Shown: positions 53,995-62,294 of the stretch, one piece after another
Position numbering within the stretch: position 1 is the first letter of the stretch
Layout of the letters: every line of letters begins with the position of its first letter
Assembly: GCF_000472505.1 (NCBI RefSeq)
Contig: NZ_AWZR01000001.1
Span: 301,693-365,692 of the forward strand
DNA: 64,000 nt
Source: Luteimonas sp. J29
GTDB taxonomy: Bacteria > Pseudomonadota > Gammaproteobacteria > Xanthomonadales > Xanthomonadaceae
Direction of reading: 5' to 3'
The notes under the pieces: generated by a model
Database searches by the model: none
What the model saw: only the letters and a program-made list of their open reading frames with translations
Told to the model about the DNA's origin: nothing
Program-made: the position numbers and the translations under genes

Positions 53995-54186
53995 GCGGAT
54001 GCGTGACTCCTCAGGCCCGGGGTCGGGCCGGGACGCTGCCCCTCCGGTCGTGCGGGCCCGTGCCCGGTGGCGATCGCAGCATGTGTCCCCCTCCCTCCGA
54101 TTCGCTCGTCGCCGGGCTGCATTCTCCGCGCGGGCACTCCCGGGCGGGCCGGCACATCCGGCGATGACGATAGCCTCCGGGCGCGG

Positions 54187-54239
54187 GCTATGCGCGACAA
54201 ATGAAATTTTGGCCGTACCCTATTCCGCCGGTGCATAGC
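54187..54239. promoter_or_regulatory. inverted repeat GCTATGC / GCATAGC in the dgoA-lysR divergent region
   Basis: GCTATGC (54187-54193) and GCATAGC (54233-54239) are exact inverted arms 39 bp apart, bracketing the only AT-rich segment of the gap (GAAATTTT around 54203). The right arm ends 15 bp before the LysR ATG. This layout suits a LysR regulator binding two half-sites to control itself and dgoA. Confidence 0.5.
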
Positions 54240-54254
54240 GCGAGGGGAAGCAGC

Positions 54255-55220
54255 ATGGTGCAGCCGACGACCGCCTGGTCCGCGATGACGCGCCTGAAGA
54301 CGCGCCACCTGGCACTGCTGCTGCACCTGTACGAGCAGGGGTCGGTGCTGCGCGCGGCCGAAGCGGCGCACATGACCCAGCCCGCCGCCTCCAAGCTGCT
54401 GGCCGAGATGGAGTCGCTGCTCGGCGTCACGCTGTTCGAGCGCCATGCGCGCGGGGTGGAGCCGACCTGGTACGGGCAGGTGCTGGCGCGCCGCGCGCGC
54501 TCGGCGCTCGCGGAGATCGGCCGTGCCCAGGACGAGATCGCCGCGCTGCGCGATGGACGCGTGGGCCAGGCCGCGATCGGCACCGTGGTCAATCCAGGGA
54601 CCACCCTGGTGCCGCAGGCGGTCGCCGCGGTCAAGCGCGACCATCCCGGCATCCTCGTGCGGGTGGAGATGGACTACAGCCGCGCGCTGGTCGCGCGCCT
54701 GCTCGATGGCCAGCTCGACATCGTGGTCGGCCGCATCATGGGCCCCGAGGGCGCGGCGGACCTCGCGTTCGAGCCGCTGGCCGACGAACCGCATTCGGTG
54801 ATCGTGCGCGCCGGCCATCCGCTCGCGCAGCGCACGTCGCTCGGGCACGCGGATCTCTCCGGCCAGGGCTGGATCATGCCGCCGCCGGGCAGCGTGCTGC
54901 GCCACCGGCTCGACGCAGTGTTCCTGGAGCGTGGCCTGGAACCGCCGCGGGACATCGTCGAGACCGCGTCGCTGCCGGTGATGATCCACCTGCTGCGGCA
55001 CAGCGACCTGCTGGTCGCGCTGCCGGCGCAGTCGGTCGCGCCGTACCTGGACACCGGGCAGATGCACGTGCTGCCGATCGAACTGGGCGTGCGCATGGAG
55101 TACTTCGGCCTGGTCCGCCGACGCGACCAGGTACTGTCTCCGGCGGCGGAACGCATGCTCGAGGCGCTGCGCGCCACCGCCCGCCGGCTGTACGGTCCGG
55201 GCCTGCCCGCCGGCGCGTGA
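54255..55220 (+). CDS. LysR-family regulator of galactose/galactonate genes (GbpR-like)
   Basis: A protein of 321 residues with an N-terminal winged HTH (residues about 12-75, HLALLLHLYEQGSVLRAAEAA-type with M-T-Q-P-A-A-S-K-L-L) and a LysR substrate-binding domain. The sequence resembles GbpR, the galactose-responsive regulator of sugar-uptake genes in Agrobacterium/Azospirillum. The ATG at 54255 was chosen because AGGGGAAGC precedes it. An in-frame ATG 18 codons upstream would overlap the AT-rich promoter. Divergent from dgoA and 200 bp before a TonB receptor, it probably activates one or both in response to galactose or a derivative. Confidence 0.9.
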   Translation: MVQPTTAWSAMTRLKTRHLALLLHLYEQGSVLRAAEAAHMTQPAASKLLAEMESLLGVTLFERHARGVEPTWYGQVLARRARSALAEIGRAQDEIAALRDGRVGQAAIGTVVNPGTTLVPQAVAAVKRDHPGILVRVEMDYSRALVARLLDGQLDIVVGRIMGPEGAADLAFEPLADEPHSVIVRAGHPLAQRTSLGHADLSGQGWIMPPPGSVLRHRLDAVFLERGLEPPRDIVETASLPVMIHLLRHSDLLVALPAQSVAPYLDTGQMHVLPIELGVRMEYFGLVRRRDQVLSPAAERMLEALRATARRLYGPGLPAGA

Positions 55221-55315
55221 GCGGGGCGCGTCGTCCCGGCAGCTATTCCGCGCGGATGTAGCTGCAACCCGAAAAATCATTGGTTGTGCATGACAGCACG
55301 TGCCTAGTCTGCCCA

Positions 55316-55329
55316 TGGCAGCGCTGTCC
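55316..55329. promoter_or_regulatory. imperfect LacI-type palindrome upstream of TonB receptor 3
   Basis: TGGCAGCGCTGTCC is symmetric at 10 of 14 positions around a CG centre and is followed by a further half-site GGCGCTGTCA (55330-55339). It is a weaker relative of the operators at 3641-3680. It lies about 90 bp before the receptor start. Confidence 0.35.
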
Positions 55330-55420
55330 GGCGCTGTCACGGAACGGGACCAGGCGCCGCAGATGCGCCGGTCCGGTGCGTTCCGCATCGCCTGTCATGT
55401 GCCCGTGGGAGGGGACCGCC

Positions 55421-58372
55421 ATGCCAATGTTCCGCCAGTGCCGCCCGCATGCCGGGGTCGGCGCGACCGACCCGTTCCGACTGTTGCGCCGTTCCGCGAT
55501 CGCCCTGGGCGTGGGCGCCATCCTCGCCACGAGCGCACACGCGCAGGAGGCCGCCTCCGCGGCCGACACCGATCCCGTGGAACTGGACGGCCTGGTCGTC
55601 ACCGGCATCCGCGGTTCGGTGTACCGCGCCCAGGACATCAAGCGCGAGGCCGACACCTTCGTCGATTCGGTCACCGCGCTCGATATCGGCGCGCTGCCCG
55701 ACCGCAGCGTGACCGAAACGCTCTCGCGGATCCCCGGCGTGACCATTGACCGCTTCCTGTCGGTGGGCGACCCGGAGCACTTCTCCGCCGAGGGCAGCGG
55801 CGTGGCCGTGCGCGGCCTCACCCAGGTGCGCTCCGAGCTCAACGGCCGCGACAGCTTCTCGGCCTCGGGCGGGCGCGCGCTGAGCTTCCAGGACGTGCCG
55901 TCGGAGCTGATGGCCGGCGTGGACGTGTACAAGAACCAGAAGGCGGACATGATCGAGGGCGGCCTCGGCGGCACGGTGGACCTGCGCACCTTCATGCCGC
56001 TGGACTTCGACGGCAGCCGCCTCGGCCTGTCCTTCAGCGTCAACCGCGGCGACTTCGCCGAGCGCGTGATGCCCTCGGCCTCGATGCTCTTCAGCAACCG
56101 CTGGGACACCGACCACGGCGAATTCGGGATCCTGGTGGACGTGGCCCACTCCGAGCTGGCCACGCGCACCGACGGCCTGTTCGTGCGGCCGTTCTTCGAC
56201 AACGCCAACAGCGACCTCGACGGCGACGGCGCCGCGGACCCGGTGTGGCTGCCGCGCGGCGCCGACTGGCGCACGCTCGAGTACGAACGCAAGCGCCAGG
56301 GCGCCTACGTCGCGCTGCAGTGGCGCCCGAACGAGCGCCTGGACCTGTCGGCCACCGCGTTCCAGAGCCGCTACGACGAGCTGTGGTTCGAGGACGCGAT
56401 CTTCGTCCAGAACGACCCGCGCCTGGTCGCGCTCGACGCCAGCCAGCCCTACCGCCTGGACGGCAACGTGTTCGTGTCGGGGCGCCTGCGCGCCGACGGC
56501 GACATCCCGATGGGCACCGACATCCGCGCCTCGCACCGGCGCTCGCGCACCAGCGACTACTCGTTCGCCGCCAAGTGGCGCATGAGCGAACGCACGGAAC
56601 TGTCCACCGACCTGCAGTTCATCAAGGCCACCACGCGCGCGCTGGATTCGACCGTGGCCCTGGGGCTGAACGTGCCGTGGATCGACGTCGACCTGGGCGG
56701 CGGCGTGCCCGTGATCGGGGTCGACCGCGACTTCGTCGCCGACCCGGCCAGCTACTACTGGGCGTTCACCATGGACCACCGCGACGACAACGAGGCCGAG
56801 GAAGTGGCCTGGCGCGCCGACCTGCGCCACAGCTTCGAGCGCGGCGCGATCGAGGCGGTGAAGTTCGGCGTGCGCGTCACCGACCGCGACGCCGACAACA
56901 TCGACACCGGCTACGACTGGCAGCCGGTGATCCAGCCGTGGATGCAGTGGTGGGCGCTGCCCGGCGACCAGCCGCTGCCCGGCCTCGACCTCGGCCCCGG
57001 CGCGACCCTGGACCTGGTGAACCTGGCCACGTTCCCGGACTTCTACCGCGGCGACGCGAACATCCCCGGCGCCTTCCTCGCCCCGCGCCTGGCCACCGCG
57101 CTGGGCTTCCCCGGCAGCTACCAGGCGATCCACGCCGCGGCCGATCCGTACTACCTGTGCTGCTACGCCGGCACCTACGTGCCGCGCGACACCAGCGACC
57201 CGCAGTGGGGCAACGTCCAGCGCGAGCGCACCTACGCCGCCTACGCCATGCTCGAGTTCGGATTCGAACAGGCACCGGTCTCCGGCAACGTCGGCGTGCG
57301 CGTGGTCCGCACCGAGAACAGCGCCGACGGCTACCTGGTGTATCCGTCCGAGGCCTACGCCCCGTACCTGGGCAACGGCGAGTCGGACCCGGTCCACGCC
57401 AGCAACAGCTACACCGACGTGCTGCCGAGCGTGAACGTGAAGTGGGAGCCGCTGCAGGACGTGGTGGTGCGCTTCGCCGCGTCGCGGGCGATCGCGCGCC
57501 CGTCGTTCAACGAGCTGCAGGCCTTCCAGATCCTCTCCGTCGCGCCCCGCGACGGCGTGACCGTGCCCGACGACGGCAGCACGCTCCCGCTCGAGGACAT
57601 CGAACTGTCCTCGGACACCTACGGCAATCCCTACCTCACGCCGATGAAGGCCGACCAGTTCGACCTCTCGCTGGAGTGGTACTTCGCCCCGGACCGCGGC
57701 GGCATGGCGTGGATCAACGTCTTCCACAAGGACGTGCGCGACTACTTCCGCCGCCAGAGCCTGCTCGAGCCCTATCGTGGCGCCGACGGCAACACCTACC
57801 AGTACCTGGTCACCCGGCCGGTGAACGTGGGCAGCGCGCGCATCCAGGGCGCCGAGGTCGGCTGGAACCAGTTCTTCGACTTCCTGCCCGCGCCGTTCGA
57901 TGGCCTCGGCATGTCGGCCAACTACACCTACATCGACAGCTCGACCCGGATCCCGGACGACCCGTCGGTGCTGCCGATCGACACCGACGGCGCCCTCCTG
58001 GGCGACCTGCCCGCGGACGGCCTGTCGAAGAACGCCTACAACGTGGCCCTGTTCTACGAGAAGGGTCCGTGGCAGGTCCGCTTCGCCTACAACTGGCGCA
58101 GCCAGTACCTGCTGTCGGTGGGCGCGAACGGCTACAACGGCGAGGACGGCGGGGTCGCGTGGAAGCTGCCGGTGTACAGCGACGCCTTCGGCCAGCTCGA
58201 CGGCTCGATCTTCTACCGCGTCTCCGATCATGTGCAGATCGGCCTGGAGATGAACAACCTCAACAACGCCGAGCAGCGCACGATCATGCAGCAGGGGGCC
58301 GCCGGCAGCCGGGTGACGTCGTGGTACGTGAACGACCGCCGCTACGCCGCGACCCTGCGCCTGACCTTCTGA
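55421..58372 (+). CDS. TonB-dependent receptor, glycan type (copy 3)
   Basis: An outer-membrane transporter of 983 residues. It has a signal peptide (SAIALGVGAILATSAHAQ), a TonB-box-like segment (LDGLVVTGIRG), a plug with LDIGALPDRSVTETLSRIPG, HFSAEGSGVAVRGL, E-L-N-G-R-D-S-F and VPSELMAGVDVYKNQKADMIEGG, and a barrel ending in Phe (ATLRLTF). GGGAGGGGA precedes the ATG at 55421. The plug is closely related to the next receptor at 58770 and clearly different from copies 1 and 2. It lies beside galactonate catabolism genes, so a galactose-containing glycan is the likely cargo. Confidence 0.93.
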   Translation: MPMFRQCRPHAGVGATDPFRLLRRSAIALGVGAILATSAHAQEAASAADTDPVELDGLVVTGIRGSVYRAQDIKREADTFVDSVTALDIGALPDRSVTETLSRIPGVTIDRFLSVGDPEHFSAEGSGVAVRGLTQVRSELNGRDSFSASGGRALSFQDVPSELMAGVDVYKNQKADMIEGGLGGTVDLRTFMPLDFDGSRLGLSFSVNRGDFAERVMPSASMLFSNRWDTDHGEFGILVDVAHSELATRTDGLFVRPFFDNANSDLDGDGAADPVWLPRGADWRTLEYERKRQGAYVALQWRPNERLDLSATAFQSRYDELWFEDAIFVQNDPRLVALDASQPYRLDGNVFVSGRLRADGDIPMGTDIRASHRRSRTSDYSFAAKWRMSERTELSTDLQFIKATTRALDSTVALGLNVPWIDVDLGGGVPVIGVDRDFVADPASYYWAFTMDHRDDNEAEEVAWRADLRHSFERGAIEAVKFGVRVTDRDADNIDTGYDWQPVIQPWMQWWALPGDQPLPGLDLGPGATLDLVNLATFPDFYRGDANIPGAFLAPRLATALGFPGSYQAIHAAADPYYLCCYAGTYVPRDTSDPQWGNVQRERTYAAYAMLEFGFEQAPVSGNVGVRVVRTENSADGYLVYPSEAYAPYLGNGESDPVHASNSYTDVLPSVNVKWEPLQDVVVRFAASRAIARPSFNELQAFQILSVAPRDGVTVPDDGSTLPLEDIELSSDTYGNPYLTPMKADQFDLSLEWYFAPDRGGMAWINVFHKDVRDYFRRQSLLEPYRGADGNTYQYLVTRPVNVGSARIQGAEVGWNQFFDFLPAPFDGLGMSANYTYIDSSTRIPDDPSVLPIDTDGALLGDLPADGLSKNAYNVALFYEKGPWQVRFAYNWRSQYLLSVGANGYNGEDGGVAWKLPVYSDAFGQLDGSIFYRVSDHVQIGLEMNNLNNAEQRTIMQQGAAGSRVTSWYVNDRRYAATLRLTF

Positions 58373-58380
58373 CCGGGCCC

Positions 58381-58434
58381 GGCCGCCCCCGCTGCCCGCC
58401 CTCCCGGGCGGCGGCGGCCGGCCTTGGACTTTTG
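58381..58434 (+). terminator. probable terminator after TonB receptor 3
   Basis: GGCCGCC (58381-58387) pairs with GGCGGCC (58413-58419), with an inner GCCCG/CGGGC stem, and is followed after 10 bp by TTTT. The T run is short and distant, so efficiency is uncertain. Confidence 0.45.
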
Positions 58435-58512
58435 GCGCACCGGCCCGGGCGTGGCGACTGTAACGCCTGCAAGTGTTTGCCGCGCCTCGAAAATATCTGT
58501 TCGCCGGCGGTT

Positions 58513-58542
58513 TGACGGGCGGAAAAGGCTAGCGCTAACATC
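58513..58542 (+). promoter_or_regulatory. promoter of TonB receptor 4 with xyl-box-like operator
   Basis: TTGACG (58513-58518) and TAACAT (58537-58542) are 18 bp apart. The -10 element is the right half of GGCTAGCGCTAACA (58529-58542), which matches 12 of 14 bases of the remembered Xanthomonas xyl-box and 11 of 14 bases of the perfect palindrome at 9601. A LacI-type repressor bound here would cover the -10. Confidence 0.7.
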
Positions 58543-58769
58543 GGATCGCGCGGCGTCCGTCGCCGTACCAGGGAGAGAAGGGGAACAGCCGGGGCGTCCG
58601 GCGCATCCAGCGGTGTTTCTGCGCGCGGCGCCGGCACGGTGGCGCCGTCTTTTCGCGCAGCGGTTCGCAGCGTTCCGGACCCGATGGCCGATGTAGCCGC
58701 CGGGCCGGGCCGGTTTCCGTGCCACACAACTCGACCACGATCGCACGCAATTCCTCGGGAGGGAGATCC

Positions 58770-61700
58770 ATGCGAGCACACCACACACGCCGGCAGGCAA
58801 CACGCCCGTCTGGTATCGACACCCTGCGCACGTTCCGCCGCAGCGCCATGGCGCTGGGGGTGGCCGCCCTTCTTTCCGGGCCGGCCCTCGCGCAGACCGC
58901 GGGCGGCGACGCCCCGCAGGGCTCCGACCCGGCCGTGGAACTGGACTCGGTCATCGTCACCGGCATCCGCGGCAGCGTCATGCGTGCGCAGGAGATCAAG
59001 CAGGAGGCGAACCAGATCATCGACTCGGTCACCGCCGAGGACATCGGCGCGCTGCCCGACCGCAGCGTCACCGAGACGCTCAAGCGCATCTCCGGCGTCA
59101 CGGTCACCGGCTTCGCGGCGCGCGACGATACCGACCACTTCTCGGCGGAAGGCTCCGGCGTGATGATCCGCGGCCTGACCTTCGTGCGCGGCGAGCTCAA
59201 TGGGCGCGACGTGTTCAGCGCGAACGGCGGCCGTGGGCTGAGCTTCGAGGAGGTCCCGTCCGAGCTGATGGCCGGCGTGGACGTGTACAAGAACCCCTCG
59301 GCCGAGATCATCGAAGGAGGCCTCGGCGGCACCGTCAACCTGCGCACCCGCATGCCGTTCGACGAGCCCGGCCGCAAGATCGCGGCCAGCGTCGATTACA
59401 ACCGCGGCGACAAGGCGAAGGATGGCCGCCCCTCGGCCTCGTTCCTGTTCAGCGACCGCTGGCAGACCGGCGCCGGCGAGATGGGCTTCCTCGCCAACCT
59501 CTCGTACTCGGAGCTGGCGACCCAGTCCGACGGCATCCAGATCCAGCCGTTCTCGCGTCGCGGCCGCACGCCGGCCGAGCAGCCCGAGGGCCTGCCCGAC
59601 GGCGTGGGCTGGGTCTACGACTGGGAGCAGGAGACCTGGGTGTCCGCGGACAGCCAGCGCGACCTGCTGCTCGAGGGCAGCGGGCGCGACCACGTGTTCG
59701 TGCCCGGTGGCGTGAACTGGCGCCGCACCGACTTCGACCGCAAGCGCAAGGGCGGCGCGCTCGCGTTCCAGTGGCGCCCGAGCGACGACACCGAGATCTA
59801 CGCCCAGGTGGTCACCGCCAAGTACGACCTGGCCTGGCGCGAGCATTTCATGGAGTACGCCGGCGCCGGCGAGGCGAACGACACCTCCAACTGGAACGGG
59901 GACCCGAACTACTACGACCAGTCGTGGGACGGCGGCGACGGCCTGGCCGACCGCACCAACCGCATCATCCCGATGCCGGGCACGACGTTCGACTACGACC
60001 AGAACGGCCGCTTCATCCGCGGCGCCATCCGCCTCGGCGGCTGGCGCGGGACCCCGGACGACGAGACCCCGTCGATGTACAAGGGCCCGGGCATCCAGTT
60101 CGCCGTCGGCAACCGCTACAACGTCCAGCATTCGCAGACCACCGACTGGTCGGCGGGCTTCAAGCATTTCTTCTCCGACAACTTCCTGATGCGGGCGGAC
60201 TTCCAGTACGTGAAGGCCACCAGCGACAACGTCGACTTCGCGGTCCACACCTCCACCCTGCTCGAAGGCATCTTCCTCGACCTGTCGGGCAAGTACCCGT
60301 CGGTCACCCTCGACAACCCGGAGCGCGCGCTGCAGCAGGACACCTACTTCTGGCGTTCGGCGATGGACCACATCGCCGACAACGTCGGCCACGAGCGTGC
60401 CGGGCGCGTGGACTTCGAGTACAACTTCAACGACAGCGACTGGTTGCGCCTGGTGAGGTTCGGCGCGCGCATCGCCGACCGCGAGTACACCAGCCAGTGG
60501 ACGACCTGGAACTGGCGTGCGATCAGCGACGACTGGAACCGGATCGAGAACCCGGACCCGAACCGTCCGCCGGTGGCCTGGATCGACCAGTTCTATCCGG
60601 CCCAGAGCCAGCTGTACACGCTGACCGACTTCTTCCGCGGCAAGGCCAACCTGCCGACCCAGTTCTGGACCGCGCAGGACAGCTTCGTCGACATCGCCCA
60701 GGTCAACGCCACCCTGGCCACGATCCCCGGCGCGCAGTGGACGCCGATCACCTTCACGCCGGACGCGATCAACCAGCAGCGCGAACGCACCCAGGCGGCC
60801 TACGGCGTGCTGTACTTCGGCAACGACGAGCTTCGCTTCCCGGTGGACGGCAACGTCGGCGTGCGCGCGGTCAAGACCTCGGTCAAGGCCCAGGGCGGCG
60901 GCCTGATGCCGGACATGCGCGGCCAGTTCGTCGAGTCGGTGATCCCGGAGCTGGAGGACATGTTCTACGGCCAGGCCTTCACCAGCCAGGTCAACAGCTC
61001 CTACACCGACATCCTGCCCAGCCTCAACCTGAGGGTGCGCTTCGACGGTGGCCTGCAGTGGCGCTTCGGCGCGTCCAAGGCGATCGCGCGGCCGGAGTTC
61101 CGGCTGATGCAGAACTGGATCACCCTCGGCGCCAGCGCCGCCGGCTGCGCCCAGGCGCTCAGGGACGGCCTGCGCACCGAGCTGTGCGGTCCCGACGACC
61201 TGGCCTACAACGGCAGCGGCGGCAATCCCGCGCTCAAGCCGATGAGGGCGAACCAGTTCGACACCGCCCTGGAGTGGTACTTTGCCCAGGACGGCCACGT
61301 CTACACCACGCTGTTCTACAAGGACGTGGAGGGCTACTTCGCCACCTCCGTCGCCGACGAGCTCATCGACGGACGCGTGTACACGATGACCCGCACGCGG
61401 AACCTGGACGAAGGCAAGATCCGCGGCTTCGAGGTGGGATACTCGCAGTTCTTCAACTTCCTGCCCGGCTTCGGCATCCAGGCCAACTACACCTTCGTCG
61501 ACAGCTCGGGCGGCACCAACGTCGACATCGGCATCCCCGACGGCAGCCAGCCGACCGAGGTGCCGCTGGACCTGCCGCTGGAAGGCCTGTCGCGCCGCAG
61601 CTACAACCTGATCGCGATCTACGAGCGGGGCAAGGTCTCGACCCGCCTGGCCTACAACTGGCGTTCGCGCTACCTGCTGACCTCCAGCGACGTGATGCCG

Positions 61701-61940
61701 GCGATGCGCCAGCCGGTGTGGAACGACGACTACGGCCAGCTGGACGGCTCGTTCTTCTACAACATCAACGACAACATCCAGATCGGCCTGCAGGCCAACA
61801 ACCTCACCAACAGCATCACCAAGCTGCTGATGGGTCCGCGCGGCTACCGTCGGGACGGCTTCATCGACGAGACGCTGTACAACCGCGCGTGGTTCGAGAA
61901 CGACCGCCGCTACTCGCTGGTGCTGCGCGCCAGCTGGTAA
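58770..61940 (+). CDS. TonB-dependent receptor, glycan type (copy 4)
   Basis: An outer-membrane transporter of 1056 residues. It has a signal peptide (SAMALGVAALLSGPALAQ), a TonB-box-like segment (LDSVIVTGIRG), a plug with EDIGALPDRSVTETLKRISG, HFSAEGSGVMIRGL and VPSELMAGVDVYKNPSAEIIEGG, and a barrel ending in Trp (VLRASW) instead of Phe. The strong site CGGGAGGGAGA precedes the ATG at 58770. It is close to the receptor at 55421 in the plug and quite different in the extracellular loops. It is followed by an SGNH acetylesterase, which suggests uptake of an acetylated hemicellulose or pectin fragment. Confidence 0.93.
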   Translation: MRAHHTRRQATRPSGIDTLRTFRRSAMALGVAALLSGPALAQTAGGDAPQGSDPAVELDSVIVTGIRGSVMRAQEIKQEANQIIDSVTAEDIGALPDRSVTETLKRISGVTVTGFAARDDTDHFSAEGSGVMIRGLTFVRGELNGRDVFSANGGRGLSFEEVPSELMAGVDVYKNPSAEIIEGGLGGTVNLRTRMPFDEPGRKIAASVDYNRGDKAKDGRPSASFLFSDRWQTGAGEMGFLANLSYSELATQSDGIQIQPFSRRGRTPAEQPEGLPDGVGWVYDWEQETWVSADSQRDLLLEGSGRDHVFVPGGVNWRRTDFDRKRKGGALAFQWRPSDDTEIYAQVVTAKYDLAWREHFMEYAGAGEANDTSNWNGDPNYYDQSWDGGDGLADRTNRIIPMPGTTFDYDQNGRFIRGAIRLGGWRGTPDDETPSMYKGPGIQFAVGNRYNVQHSQTTDWSAGFKHFFSDNFLMRADFQYVKATSDNVDFAVHTSTLLEGIFLDLSGKYPSVTLDNPERALQQDTYFWRSAMDHIADNVGHERAGRVDFEYNFNDSDWLRLVRFGARIADREYTSQWTTWNWRAISDDWNRIENPDPNRPPVAWIDQFYPAQSQLYTLTDFFRGKANLPTQFWTAQDSFVDIAQVNATLATIPGAQWTPITFTPDAINQQRERTQAAYGVLYFGNDELRFPVDGNVGVRAVKTSVKAQGGGLMPDMRGQFVESVIPELEDMFYGQAFTSQVNSSYTDILPSLNLRVRFDGGLQWRFGASKAIARPEFRLMQNWITLGASAAGCAQALRDGLRTELCGPDDLAYNGSGGNPALKPMRANQFDTALEWYFAQDGHVYTTLFYKDVEGYFATSVADELIDGRVYTMTRTRNLDEGKIRGFEVGYSQFFNFLPGFGIQANYTFVDSSGGTNVDIGIPDGSQPTEVPLDLPLEGLSRRSYNLIAIYERGKVSTRLAYNWRSRYLLTSSDVMPAMRQPVWNDDYGQLDGSFFYNINDNIQIGLQANNLTNSITKLLMGPRGYRRDGFIDETLYNRAWFENDRRYSLVLRASW

Positions 61941-62294
61941 CCGGCCGCGACCGGGAAGGCCGCGCGGTTCGCCGCGCGGCCTTCTACTTTGCGCCGTGGC
62001 AACGCATGGCGCGCCGCTTCGTGCGTCGCAGCATTCCCCGCCGATATATCCGGCGACGATTTCTTCATTGGTCCGGCATGACGCCGCTGCCTATCCTGCG
62101 TTCGCAACCCGCCGGGGCGTGGTCGCGGGCGTTTCCGGTGGCGGCGGCGATGCGGCGCGCCCGGGTCCGGATCGCGCCGCATCGGTGACGGCGGGGAAGG
62201 CGGACGGCATCATCCGGCAGGCGACCGGCGATCCCCGCCGGCCGGTCGCGCCTGGCCCGACCGACGGCAGGGACCCCTGGCACGGAGATCCTCG
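61941..62294. other. intergenic region before the acetylesterase gene
   Basis: This 354-bp gap holds the hairpin at 61956-61983, a palindrome with CGCCG / CGGCG arms around an AT-rich centre (62039-62055) that could be a regulator site, and no operator of the TGTTAGCGCTAACA type. A leader of about 240 nt separates it from the esterase ATG. No gene was recognised. Confidence 0.5.
61956..61992 (+). terminator. terminator-like hairpin after TonB receptor 4
   Basis: AAGGCCGCGCGG pairs with CCGCGCGGCCTT (61956-61967 and 61972-61983) around TTCG, a perfect 12-bp stem. It is followed by CTACTTT, a weak T tract. Located 16 bp after the receptor stop. Confidence 0.7.

Larger units (their letters stand above)
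58373..58769. other. intergenic region between TonB receptors 3 and 4
   Basis: This 397-bp gap contains the hairpin terminator at 58381, a sigma-70-like promoter with operator at 58513-58542, and a leader of about 220 nt to the next ATG (58770). No small gene or second promoter was recognised. Confidence 0.6.
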
